A stretch of DNA of 64,000 nucleotides from CAZTHM01 sp041946825 (GTDB lineage: Bacteria; Acidobacteriota; Terriglobia; UBA7540): positions 1 to 64,000 of the forward strand of contig JBHGBD010000008.1 of assembly GCA_041946825.1 (NCBI GenBank), read 5' to 3'. Position 1 is the first letter of the stretch. Each line of letters begins with the position of its first letter. Positions 41,765 to 50,568 of the stretch are shown piece after piece. The position numbers and the translations under genes were made by a program. The notes beneath the pieces were generated by a model that was not told the DNA's origin, did not search any database, and saw only the letters and a program-made list of their open reading frames with translations.

Positions 41765-42613
41765 TCAGCCCGTGGGAGCGTCGTAGCGCACGCCGTAGAT
41801 CTTCCGGTTGGTGCCCTCGACGGGGCGGCTGCGGACCACCCGCGCCTGAGTCTCGATCTTCTCGCCGGCGGGGTTGTAGGGGCACACAACGATCACACCC
41901 TCCCCGACATGGTAGTGCTTGGCGCTGGCAAAGCAGAAGCCGCCCTTCGAGACATTCTCGGTCCGGGCGATTTCCGAGCCGCCGTAATAATCGCGCACCA
42001 GGGCGGTCAACTGCAGGGAAACGCGACGGTGCTTGCGCTGCTCGATGCCGAGCGCGCCCTCCCGCACGGTGGCCTGAGCCTCCACCATCATGGCGGATTC
42101 GTCCGCCGGCCCGCCCATCGCGACTTGCTTCTCCGCGAAGCCCCAGGCCGTGGGCCGGCCGCACGAGGCACAGTCGCGGGAAAGAATTCCGGAAGTCTGG
42201 AGAACTTCCACCTCCACCAGCGACACGCGCATCAATGCCACGGCGTGGCAAACCCGGCATTCGAGCAGGGCGGTCGGGTCCGCGGCGCTGCCGTCGGCCG
42301 AGGGGGGGAACTGAATTCCCCAGATGTTCTCCGCCGGGTCGCAGCATTCCACGCCCCACTCGCCTCCGCGTTCTGTCACCGGCGAGAGCGGCCCCACGAC
42401 GCGGAAATCCGCCCCGCGGCGCCCCACCAGATTCGTCACCAGCACCACCTGGCCGCGCGCCAGCGGACGCGTGATGTGAATCCGCGCGCCGTGGCGGTTC
42501 AGCGTGAGGGTGCGTGCGTCCTCGCGGAATTCCTTGCCGCGCGTGTCAGTGCCACGGATTTCCAACGGAATGGTGAGCATCAGGCGGTCGGACCGGCGCT
42601 TTTCTTCACCCAT
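41765..42613 (-). CDS. Tandem PilZ protein with a central CxxC...CxxC zinc-ribbon-like insert
   Basis: The 282-residue protein has two PilZ-like domains. The first begins with EKRRSDRL (residues 4-11) and has a weak second motif (TLNRHGARI). The second, from about residue 190, has QRKHRRVSL and ENVSKGGFCF, a full c-di-GMP-type pair. Between them lie CRVC (119-122) and CASC (148-151), spaced like a zinc ribbon, preceded by CC at 90-91. The likely role is c-di-GMP-responsive regulation, with the insert as a metal or redox site. I do not know a characterised protein with this order. Confidence 0.75.
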   Translation of the reverse strand: MGEEKRRSDRLMLTIPLEIRGTDTRGKEFREDARTLTLNRHGARIHITRPLARGQVVLVTNLVGRRGADFRVVGPLSPVTERGGEWGVECCDPAENIWGIQFPPSADGSAADPTALLECRVCHAVALMRVSLVEVEVLQTSGILSRDCASCGRPTAWGFAEKQVAMGGPADESAMMVEAQATVREGALGIEQRKHRRVSLQLTALVRDYYGGSEIARTENVSKGGFCFASAKHYHVGEGVIVVCPYNPAGEKIETQARVVRSRPVEGTNRKIYGVRYDAPTG

Positions 42614-43232
42614 CGCTTTGCTCCAGGAACCCCAGAAGTCCAGCCGTCCCTCAGTGTAAGCTCAAGCCGGAGGAATGGCAACGGCCTCGGGCCTTTCGGG
42701 CGCCGCCGAGTTGCCGGCGGTGGCTGAGGCTGCATCCGGCAAGGCCCCTGCGACCATGCATTCGACCCGAGTTGGCGCGGGACCGGCCCAAAATTGTATT
42801 TAACCCCTTGGCTATGAATGACATTCCGGATTTCGTAGTCAAACCCTTTTTTTTCTTCAAGGTTCCGGCGTCGTTCCAGAGTTTTTGGACGTCGATCCTT
42901 TGTTTTCAATAACATTCCGGCGTCGTTCCGCGTTTTTTGAAGTAGCTTTATTTTTGCGCTGGCCGCCCCCATGCAGCGACACATTGTCGTATTTTGACCC
43001 AACTCGGGACCGTCGGCCCCGCCTCCCGGCGCCTCGCTTCGAATTCCCCATCCCGAACCCCCAGTCTCATGCCGGTAGCCTCTCCATGATCGATAGATGA
43101 GCCTATCATATTTGCCTAGATTTGCCAAGAGACAAAATGCTCCAGCTTCCGCCGAGGCGGGGGAAGGGGATGCGCCTTCAGCCGAGATGGATGATTCTTC
43201 GCCGTCGCGCCCTCCGCCGGACGCAATTCAAG
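42614..43232. other. Intergenic region with a direct repeat
   Basis: About 620 bp without a supportable gene. Open frames on the minus strand are low-complexity (Lys/Arg-rich) and have no family match by eye. It contains the repeat at 42863-42929 and the leader of the first kinase gene. Confidence 0.45.
42863..42929. repeat. Direct repeat TTCCGGCGTCGTTCC, 52-bp period
   Basis: Identical 15-mers at 42863-42877 and 42915-42929, each followed by a T-rich stretch (GTTTTTGGA and GTTTTTTGA). The similarity extends weakly for about 30 bp. It could be an operator pair or the edge of a small repeat element. Confidence 0.45.
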
Positions 43233-43261
43233 TTGACTTCCGACTTCCCGCGGCCTAGCAT
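43233..43261 (+). promoter_or_regulatory. Sigma-70-type promoter of the first kinase gene
   Basis: TTGACT (43233-43238), 17-nt spacer, TAGCAT (43256-43261), 27 bp before the ATG at 43289. Confidence 0.5.
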
Positions 43262-43288
43262 ATTTAGTTTCAGGAGCAATCCCCCTCA

Positions 43289-45511
43289 ATGATCGGACAG
43301 ACGGTTTCGCACTATCGTGTGCTCGAAAAGCTGGGCGGCGGCGGGATGGGTGTCGTCCTCAAGGCCGAAGACACCAAGCTGGGCCGCCTGGTGGCCCTCA
43401 AGTTTCTGCCGGAAGATTCGTCCAAAGACCGCGTGGCGCTGGAGCGTTTCCAGCGCGAGGCGCGTGCCGCGTCGGCCCTGAATCATCCCAACATCTGCAC
43501 GATTTACGAAGTGGACGAGCACGACGGGCGGCCCTTCATTGCCATGGAGCTTTTGGAGGGCCAAAGCCTCAAGCATCGCATCGAGGGGAAAGCCTTCAAG
43601 ACCGACGAGCTGGTGGACCTGGCGGTGCAGATCGCTGACGCGCTCGAGGCCGCGCACGCCAAAGGGATTGTGCATCGCGACATCAAGCCCGCGAACATTT
43701 TCGTCACCCCGCGCGGCCAGGCGAAGATCCTGGACTTCGGGCTGGCGAAGTTGGCGACGCACCGCCAGCGCGTGGCGGAGGCGGTGGGGGTGACAGCGAC
43801 CGCCACGGCGGAGGACTTCCTGACCAGTCCCGGCATGGCGCTCGGCACGGTGGCGTACATGTCTCCCGAGCAGGCGCGCGGGGAGGAATTGGACGCGCGC
43901 ACGGACCTCTTCAGTTTCGGGGTGGTTCTCTACGAAATGGCGACTGGGCGGCAGGCCTTCACCGGGAGCACTTCGGCGATTGTTTTTGACTCGATCCTGA
44001 ACCGCGCGCCCGCTTCCCCGACGGACTTGAACTCGAACCTTCCCTCCGAAGTCGGCCGGATCATCGGCAAGGCGCTCGAAAAGGAACCTGCGCTTCGCTA
44101 CCAAAGCGCGTCGGAGATGCTCGCCGACCTGAAGCGCCTGAAGCGCGACCTTGATTCCGGCTCATCGGCGGCCCGCGGCCAGCGCGCGGAACAGCCGGCG
44201 GCCGCGGCGGCGCGTCCGGCCAAATCGCTGGCGGTTCTCTATTTCGTCAATCAGAGCGGCACTAAAGATGACGAATACTTCCGCGACGGCATCACGGAGG
44301 ATATCATCACCGAGCTCTCGAAGATTTCGGAACTCTGGGTGTTCTCGCGTTCGGCGGTGCTGGGCTTCCGCGATAAAGACGTCAGCGTGGCCCAGGTGGG
44401 GCAGCAGCTCCAAGCCACGCACGTTCTGGAGGGCAGCCTGCGCCGCGCTGGCAACCGGCTGCGCATCAGCGCCCAACTGGTAGAGACGCGCACCGGACGT
44501 TCGGTCTGGGCGGAACGCTACGACCGGCAGATGGAAGACGTCTTCGCCATCCAGGACGAGATCGCCCAGAATATCGCCCGCGCCCTGCGCGTGATGCTGA
44601 GCGATACGGAGAAGCAGGCGATTGCCAAGGCGCCCACGGCGGACGTCCGTGCTTACGACTACTACCTGCGGGGGCGGCAGTTCTTTCACCAGTTTCGCGG
44701 CAAGTCGTTCGAGTTCGCGCGCCAGATGTTTACACGTGCCATCGAGACCGATCCGAACTACGCCCGCGCTTACGCAGGCATTGCGGATTGTTGTTCGTTC
44801 CTGTTCATGTATTTCGAATCGAATGACAAGAATCTCCAAGGTGCCGACGCCGCCAGCCGGCGGGCGCTGAGCCTCGACCCGGATCTGGCGGAAGCGCACG
44901 CCTCGCGCGGTTTGGCCGTCGCGCTCAACAAGCGGTACGACGAAGCGGCCAAGGAATTCGAAGAAGCCATTCGCCTGAACCCCAAGCTTTTCGAAGCGTA
45001 TTACTTCTATGGCCGCGCCTTGAACGCGCAGGGGAAGATGGCCGAAGCGGCCGAGATGTTCCGCAAGGCTTCCGAGGTGAACCCGGACGATTATCAGTCG
45101 CCGCGGCTGCTCGCCATGACCCTCACCAACTTGGGCCGCAAGGAGGAAGCTCGGGCGGCCGACCTACGCGGGCTGCAGGTGGTCGAGAAACACGTCCAGA
45201 TGCATCCCGACGACGCGCGGGCACTGCTCTTCGGAGCGACCGGATATCTCCAGGCGGGCGACCCCGACAAGTGCCGCGAGTGGACGCGGCGCGCGCTGGT
45301 GATTGGCGCCGACGATCCCGTCACGTACTACAACGCGGCGTGCAATTACTCGCTGCTCGGCGAAATTGAAACCGCCATCGATTGCCTGGAGAAGTCCATC
45401 ACCTCCGGCATGGCGCAGAGGGATTGGATCGAGCACGATTCCGACCTCGACCCACTGCGGGCTCACCCGCGTTTCCAGGATATTCTGCGTCGCATCAGCA
45501 CGCCCGCCTGA
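43289..45511 (+). CDS. Ser/Thr protein kinase with TolB-like and TPR domains
   Basis: The 740-residue protein has an N-terminal Hanks-type kinase: P-loop LGGGGMGVVLKAED, Lys38 in VALKFL, catalytic HRDIKPANIF and DFGLAKL, and APE-like MSPEQARGEE. This is followed by a TolB/FlgO-like segment (about 315-440: YFRDGITEDIITELSKI, GSLRRAGNRLRISAQLVE) and about six TPRs to the C-terminus. No transmembrane helix is obvious between kinase and TolB-like part, so it may be cytoplasmic. The TolB-TPR arrangement is common in acidobacterial kinases and in adenylate cyclase fusions. Substrate and signal are unknown. It has its own promoter. Confidence 0.9.
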   Translation: MIGQTVSHYRVLEKLGGGGMGVVLKAEDTKLGRLVALKFLPEDSSKDRVALERFQREARAASALNHPNICTIYEVDEHDGRPFIAMELLEGQSLKHRIEGKAFKTDELVDLAVQIADALEAAHAKGIVHRDIKPANIFVTPRGQAKILDFGLAKLATHRQRVAEAVGVTATATAEDFLTSPGMALGTVAYMSPEQARGEELDARTDLFSFGVVLYEMATGRQAFTGSTSAIVFDSILNRAPASPTDLNSNLPSEVGRIIGKALEKEPALRYQSASEMLADLKRLKRDLDSGSSAARGQRAEQPAAAAARPAKSLAVLYFVNQSGTKDDEYFRDGITEDIITELSKISELWVFSRSAVLGFRDKDVSVAQVGQQLQATHVLEGSLRRAGNRLRISAQLVETRTGRSVWAERYDRQMEDVFAIQDEIAQNIARALRVMLSDTEKQAIAKAPTADVRAYDYYLRGRQFFHQFRGKSFEFARQMFTRAIETDPNYARAYAGIADCCSFLFMYFESNDKNLQGADAASRRALSLDPDLAEAHASRGLAVALNKRYDEAAKEFEEAIRLNPKLFEAYYFYGRALNAQGKMAEAAEMFRKASEVNPDDYQSPRLLAMTLTNLGRKEEARAADLRGLQVVEKHVQMHPDDARALLFGATGYLQAGDPDKCREWTRRALVIGADDPVTYYNAACNYSLLGEIETAIDCLEKSITSGMAQRDWIEHDSDLDPLRAHPRFQDILRRISTPA

Positions 45512-45572
45512 CGGCTCGGCCCAGCCATTTTGTCCCCTCGCCAAAGTGTTTGACCGCAGCCTTCCTCGCGCG

Positions 45573-45601
45573 TTGACACGCGGAGACGCGGGGCGTATTC
45601 T
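45573..45601 (+). promoter_or_regulatory. Sigma-70-type promoter of the second kinase gene
   Basis: TTGACA (45573-45578), 17-nt spacer, TATTCT (45596-45601), 47 bp before the ATG at 45649. Confidence 0.58.
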
Positions 45602-45648
45602 CGCGCCCGGCGGAGTTTCCTTGCGCTGCAGTCTCGGGCCACCCCTCC

Positions 45649-48369
45649 ATGATCGGCCAGACGGTTTCCCACTACCGCATCCTCGATAAACTCGGGGGCG
45701 GCGGCATGGGTGTGGTGTACAAGGCGGAGAACGTCCGGCTGGGGAGCCGCGTCGCCCTCAAGTTTCTTTCCGAGGACCTGGCGCGGGATTCGCAAGCCTT
45801 GGAGCGCTTTAAGCGCGAGGCCCACGCCGCGAGCGCGCTCAATCACCCCAACATCTGTACCATCTACGACATCGACGAATATGAAGGCCAGCCGTTCATC
45901 GTCATGGAACTGCTGGAAGGGCAGACCCTGAAGCAGCGGATCAGTGACGCGGCACACCGACGCGCTCCCCTCCCGACGGATGTGCTGCTCGACCTTGCCA
46001 TCGAGATTTCTGACGCGTTGGACACGGCCCACGCGAAAGGCATCATTCATCGCGACATCAAGCCCGCGAACATCATGGTGACCGAGCGAGGCCAGGCGAA
46101 GATCCTGGATTTCGGTTTGGCGAAGCTGGCCCACGAGCATGAGACGGAGACGAGTGAGAGCACCCTGGCGGACACCGCCGCGCCCTCGCTCGCTGAGACG
46201 GGCTCTCTTCAGGATTCGGTCACACGCGCGGGCATCGCAATGGGCACGCCTGCCTATATGTCGCCAGAGCAGGTTTGCGGCGGAAATCTCGATCCGCGGA
46301 CGGACTTGTTCAGCTTGGGGTCCGTGCTCTATGAAATGGCCACGCGGCGGCGCGCCTTCGAGGGAGCGTCACGCGACGCAATTCTGGAAGGCATCTTGAC
46401 GCGCACCCCGCCCGCGCCCAGCCGTGCGAATCCCGGTTTGTCCCCGGCTTTCGACAAGATTATCCGCAAGCTCCTGGAGAAAGACCGCGATTTGCGGTAC
46501 CAGACGGCGGCGGACGTGCGCGCTGACCTCAAGCGCTTGAAGCGTGACACTTATCCCGCGCAGTTTGCGGCAGCCCCGGGGCTGACCCGCCTGTTGGGGA
46601 GCCGGGCCATTCACTACGAGTGGGTGGCGTACGGGGCCGTCGTGACGACCCTCCTGGCTGTGGCGGTTGCCGGCTGGCTCTGGTTCCGCCATTCACGCAC
46701 GACGTTGGAGGCGCCGCTCACTGCCACACCCATCACCAGTTATGCGGGCAGGGAGACAATGCCTTCACTCTCTCCGGATGGCACTCAGGTGACGTTCTCC
46801 TGGAATGGAGAGGATCAAGGCAACTCCGATATCTACGTGAAATCCATCCGCGCCGAAACGCCATCGCGCCTGACCACGAATTCCGCGAACGACATCAGCC
46901 CCGCCTGGTCGCCCGATGATCGATGGATCGCTTTCCTTCGCGTCCTGTCCGCCGGCAAGGTTGCTGTGATTCTAGTTTCGCCCCTGGGCGGCCGTGAACG
47001 AGTCCTGACCGAGGCGTATCTCGACCAAAACAACGTTGACGGGCCGTTCCTTACCTGGTCACCGGACTCCCGCTGGCTGGCGGTGGCGGGGTCTGACAAG
47101 CCCGACGACCTACCCGCCCTGTTCCTCTACTCTCTCGAGTCCCAGGGGAACCGCCGTCTGACATCGCCACCCAGAACGAGCCTGGGGGACAGCTCGCCGG
47201 CCTTTTCGCCTGACGGCCGCACGCTGGCGTTTTTCCGCTGGACATCCTGGTCGAGCAGCGATCTCTTCCTGCTCGACTTTTCTGAAGACCTGAAACCCGT
47301 TGCGGAGATCAAGCAGGTCACGTCCGGTAATTGGAGGGCGGCCAGTCCTGCCTGGACGGCGGACGGTAAAGCTTTGATTTTCTCAGCCTCCGCCGGGGGA
47401 GATTCGAGCCTCTGGAGGGTGGCCGCATCCGGCACAAGCAAACCGCAACGCTTGTCCACGATTGGGGCAAACGGCGCGTATCCGACCCTTTCCAAGCGCC
47501 AAAACCGCCTTGCCTATGCTCAGGCGGTGAGTGACGTCAATATCTGGCGTGCCGAGATTCCGGCTGCCGGAAGGAAGGTCATTCCCCCAAGGGAATTCAT
47601 TTCATCGACGCGCACCGACAACCTGCCGCAGTACTCTCCCGACGGCAAGAAGATCGCTTTCATTTCCCAGCGTTCCGGCAGCCTGGAAGTGTGGGTGTGT
47701 GACGCGGACGGGTTGAATGCGCTCCAAGTCACTTCGTTGGGTGGCCCGAATATTGGGAACCCTCCACGCTGGTCCCCAGATAGTCGTCGCTTGACCTTCA
47801 GCGCGAACGTCAAGGGGCCATCCGAGATCTACGTCGCGAATGCCAGCGGCGGCAGTCTCCAGACCCTGACTTCGCCTCCAACTTACTCGGCGAATCCCAG
47901 TTGGTCGAGTGACGGACAATGGATCTTCTTCGACGCGCACGGAATTCGTAAGGTCTCCACCGAAGGCGGGCCGCCAGTCTTAGTGACAGAGCAGGAAGGT
48001 TGGGGGCCGGTTGAATCTCCGGACGGCAAGTTCATCTACTCGATTTCGATCGATCAACCGATCAAGGGCTTTATCCTCCTGCGGACGCCCACGGAGGGTG
48101 GAGAAACGCAGCGGGTCCTCGATACTCTGGCTTTTGGACAGAATTACGCGCTCGTGGACGACGGAATCTACTTCATCCCCAGGCAGGACGCCGAATCCGG
48201 CACCTCCATCCAGTTCCTGAACACGGCGACTGGAAAGGTCCAGGAGATCGCTTCAATCGACAAACCTGTGGGGGTAGGGCTGGCTGTGTCTCCCGACCGC
48301 CGGTGGATACTTTATGCGCAAGCCGACCAAACAGGCAGCGACCTCATGCTGGTGGAAAAGTTCCGATAG
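45649..48369 (+). CDS. Membrane Ser/Thr protein kinase with PD40/WD40-like sensor propeller
   Basis: The 906-residue protein starts almost identically to its neighbour (MIGQTVSHYRILDKLGGGGMG). The kinase is complete: VALKFLSE, HRDIKPANIMV, DFGLAKL and MSPEQVCGG. A single transmembrane helix (about residues 325-346, WVAYGAVVTTLLAVAVAGWLWF) follows. The rest is a TolB-type propeller with repeated PD40 units: TMPSLSPDGTQVTFSW, SPAWSPDDRWIAF, SPAFSPDGRTLAF, LPQYSPDGKKIAFIS. The topology suggests an extracytoplasmic propeller sensing an envelope signal and an intracellular kinase. The kinase domain is a paralogue of the upstream one, evidently a tandem duplication with exchanged sensor domains. 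Confidence 0.92.
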   Translation: MIGQTVSHYRILDKLGGGGMGVVYKAENVRLGSRVALKFLSEDLARDSQALERFKREAHAASALNHPNICTIYDIDEYEGQPFIVMELLEGQTLKQRISDAAHRRAPLPTDVLLDLAIEISDALDTAHAKGIIHRDIKPANIMVTERGQAKILDFGLAKLAHEHETETSESTLADTAAPSLAETGSLQDSVTRAGIAMGTPAYMSPEQVCGGNLDPRTDLFSLGSVLYEMATRRRAFEGASRDAILEGILTRTPPAPSRANPGLSPAFDKIIRKLLEKDRDLRYQTAADVRADLKRLKRDTYPAQFAAAPGLTRLLGSRAIHYEWVAYGAVVTTLLAVAVAGWLWFRHSRTTLEAPLTATPITSYAGRETMPSLSPDGTQVTFSWNGEDQGNSDIYVKSIRAETPSRLTTNSANDISPAWSPDDRWIAFLRVLSAGKVAVILVSPLGGRERVLTEAYLDQNNVDGPFLTWSPDSRWLAVAGSDKPDDLPALFLYSLESQGNRRLTSPPRTSLGDSSPAFSPDGRTLAFFRWTSWSSSDLFLLDFSEDLKPVAEIKQVTSGNWRAASPAWTADGKALIFSASAGGDSSLWRVAASGTSKPQRLSTIGANGAYPTLSKRQNRLAYAQAVSDVNIWRAEIPAAGRKVIPPREFISSTRTDNLPQYSPDGKKIAFISQRSGSLEVWVCDADGLNALQVTSLGGPNIGNPPRWSPDSRRLTFSANVKGPSEIYVANASGGSLQTLTSPPTYSANPSWSSDGQWIFFDAHGIRKVSTEGGPPVLVTEQEGWGPVESPDGKFIYSISIDQPIKGFILLRTPTEGGETQRVLDTLAFGQNYALVDDGIYFIPRQDAESGTSIQFLNTATGKVQEIASIDKPVGVGLAVSPDRRWILYAQADQTGSDLMLVEKFR

Positions 48370-48846
48370 GGACCCTTCCTCGTCGTGATCCCGGGAAATC
48401 CTCGTGGACTGAAACCGGTCGCTTAACGGCCTGGCCGCAAAATCCACCTTCTTTTCTTTGCGTGGTTGGGTCCCTAGATCCAGTAAAGACAACGAACGCT
48501 GTGTGTCGGGATTGCACTACCGCGTCAGCGGGCGTGATGGCGATTACATCCTCCGCAGCCCTCCGCGCGCGAGAAATCCGCCGACCCCGGAATCCCGATT
48601 CGAAAGCAGGCGCGATCCGAGGCCGGCGGCCTTTAACTTCGAATTGATCTCAATCCCAGGGAGTTGAGCCCATGGACTCTGCCCGACGCAAACCGCTGAA
48701 CCTTCGCCTCGCGCACTTGGATGCTGACCTAAAAAGGGCTATGATGCGGCTGCTCGCCGACCCGCCATTCCCTCGCCGGATGACCGGGATTCTGAGTCAC
48801 GAGACAAATGAGTCGGAATCTTCATCCTTTCTCGGGGGAGTCTTCT
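48370..48846. other. Intergenic region, nothing recognised
   Basis: About 480 bp between the second kinase and the cyclase-like gene. One short frame (48672-48911, behind GGGAG) could encode a 79-residue Arg-rich peptide but has no family features and runs into the next gene in another frame, so it is not called. Confidence 0.4.
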
Positions 48847-49842
48847 GTGGACAAAGAGAAGAAGGGCGCATACTTGATTCTGGCGCTGGGTGTTATCAAG
48901 TACGCCGTTAACCTCGCGCTTTGGGCCGCGATCGGCGCAATGCTCATCCTCTTCGCGCTGCAGTTTCCTCATGCAGCAAAACTGGATTCCTTTTGGCTGA
49001 TTCTGAATATCCATGCCTGGGGAGATCCCGGGCTGACGCGGATGGGGGCGGTCCTCGGCTGGGATTGGCCCGCGCCGAACGTCAGTATGCTGCCTATCGG
49101 TGCCGGGTTCGTCTTGTTGGTGGTTAGACGGGCCTTCGATGCCGTGGTCACGCGGTTCACGCGCCTTATCCGGAAGCGGTTTCCCCTTTCGGAAGACACG
49201 GAGTCGCTCTCCACCACCGCCAGTTCAATGGGGATTTCTGTTTCGAGCACACTGCTCGCCCTCGCCGCGGTCTCCGACAAGGCAAGGGAGAAACTCGAGC
49301 GGCGGCGCGACCGCGTCGCGCGCCTGCTGGATGAGGCGAAGCGGCGGCGTTGTGCCTTCCTCTCGATTGACGTCGTGGACCCCATCGAAATGAAAGAAGG
49401 CGCGGATCCGGACAAGGTCACGCGCAGCTTCCATGCCTACGAAGACATGCTCGATGAAGTCTTCCAGCTCACCCGCGCCTGGAAGGAGGCGTGGACGCCC
49501 GACGGAGTTATGGTGTGCTACCAGGACGTGGGCCTCGCGTTCGACGCCGCCCAGCGCGTGCTGAGGGGGTTGAAGACCTTCAACTCCAGCGCCAACGAAC
49601 TCCCCCGGCCGTTCCACGTCCGCTGCGGATTGAACGAGGGCGAAGTCGTTATCTTCGAGGACAGCAAATTGGAAAAGGTCGCCGACCACGTGATCGACGT
49701 CGCCGGCCACATGCAAAAGAACGCTCACCCCGACAGCCTGTGGCTGAGCTCCGAAGTCTATGATCACCTCGAGGAAAAATCAGGTTTTCTTCCTGCCAAG
49801 GCGGAAGTGGACGGGCTTACCGTCGTCGAGTGGCGTGCCTGA
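48847..49842 (+). CDS. Membrane protein with degenerate class III nucleotidyl-cyclase-like domain
   Basis: Two N-terminal hydrophobic segments (IKYAVNLALWAAIGAMLILFAL and MLPIGAGFVLLVV) are followed by a helical linker and a domain that aligns with class III adenylate/guanylate cyclases: FLSIDVVD (first metal Asp), TPDGVMVCYQDVGLAF (second Asp) and PFHVRCGLNEGEVVIF. In the catalytic VNxAARL motif the sequence reads IDVAGHM, so both the Asn and the transition-state Arg are replaced (Asp, His). It is probably an inactive or strongly altered cyclase homology domain, perhaps a nucleotide or partner-binding module. The GTG at 48847 follows GGGGGAG; an ATG at 48808 is an alternative. It sits next to two Ser/Thr kinases. 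Confidence 0.65.
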   Translation: MDKEKKGAYLILALGVIKYAVNLALWAAIGAMLILFALQFPHAAKLDSFWLILNIHAWGDPGLTRMGAVLGWDWPAPNVSMLPIGAGFVLLVVRRAFDAVVTRFTRLIRKRFPLSEDTESLSTTASSMGISVSSTLLALAAVSDKAREKLERRRDRVARLLDEAKRRRCAFLSIDVVDPIEMKEGADPDKVTRSFHAYEDMLDEVFQLTRAWKEAWTPDGVMVCYQDVGLAFDAAQRVLRGLKTFNSSANELPRPFHVRCGLNEGEVVIFEDSKLEKVADHVIDVAGHMQKNAHPDSLWLSSEVYDHLEEKSGFLPAKAEVDGLTVVEWRA

Positions 49843-49884
49843 AGCCTGTTCTACGGCCCTTGCCGCATCATTGGCCAAGCGGCT

Positions 49885-50141
49885 TCTCATTACCGAATCA
49901 TTTAAGACCTTGGGACCGCGCAGGGATGGGCGCGGTGTACAGGGCCGAGGACACGCACCTTACCCGCGATGTGGCCCTCAAGCCCCTCCCCGAGGTGCTG
50001 GCGCGAGATCGCAGGCTAGTCGAGAGCCTCCCCCGCAAAGCCCGGTCCACCTCGGTCCTCAATCGCCCCGACTTCCGCGCAGTCACGACATTCCCTCTCC
50101 TGAAAAATGCCCAGGTGGAGTACTCGAATTTGGGTGAATAG
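49885..50141 (+). pseudogene. Remnant of a Ser/Thr protein kinase N-lobe
   Basis: The DNA reads SHYRII, then an in-frame TAA, then DLGT. After a frame change it continues MGAVYRAEDTHLTRDVALKPLPEVLARDR and a KARSTSVLNRPDF segment. This matches the start of the kinases at 43289 and 45649 (SHYRVLEKLGGGGMGVVLKAEDTK...VALKFLPED...REARAASALNHPN). The kinase ends after about 60 codons of the N-lobe, with no catalytic loop. It is clearly a decayed, truncated third copy. Confidence 0.78.
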
Positions 50142-50568
50142 CTTCTGTGCTTTGCGAGCACTTTCGAAGTTAAGATCTCGCCACTGACGACTGTCCGGGC
50201 CCGAACGTGTCGGCACGCAGGGGGCCTCACACACGGGATTACCCAATTCCGACGACAACAAAGCTTCTTGCGTGGCACGAGGATACGGGACTGATTGACC
50301 GCGCTCACAGGAGGGACTGCCAATCTTGGCGGCCATTCCCGCGATTACGCAACTATTGACTTGACATCGCGCAGTTGTGGAGATTAACGTAGACCGCAGA
50401 ATCGAATCTTTAGGGAACTTCCGGTCCACAGCTTGAGGAGACGGACCGGCAGGGCGATGAGGACAATTAAGAGAGCCACGAGGCTCCGGCGAGTCGCTCG
50501 CGGGAATCAGCGACAAGACTAACCTTCCTTAGGTATTCCGCGTCGGGAAATTTGGAGTGGAGGTATCC
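50142..50568. other. Intergenic region before the first Oar-type receptor
   Basis: About 430 bp with no gene seen. A TTGACA at 50361-50366 could be a -35 box but no good -10 follows at 16-18 nt. Probably the regulatory leader of the receptor gene. Confidence 0.35.

Noticed and set aside
42580..43128. Possible small basic protein on the minus strand at 42.6-43.1 kb
   Set aside because: Low-complexity Lys/Arg translation caused by the direct repeat and T-rich stretches; no ribosome-binding site or family.
48672..48911. 79-codon frame behind GGGAG
   Set aside because: No homologous features, and it overlaps the better supported membrane protein gene in another frame.
50361..50389. Promoter TTGACA...TTAACG before the first receptor gene
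   Set aside because: The -10 candidate matches only two or three of six bases; left as a note in the intergenic entry.
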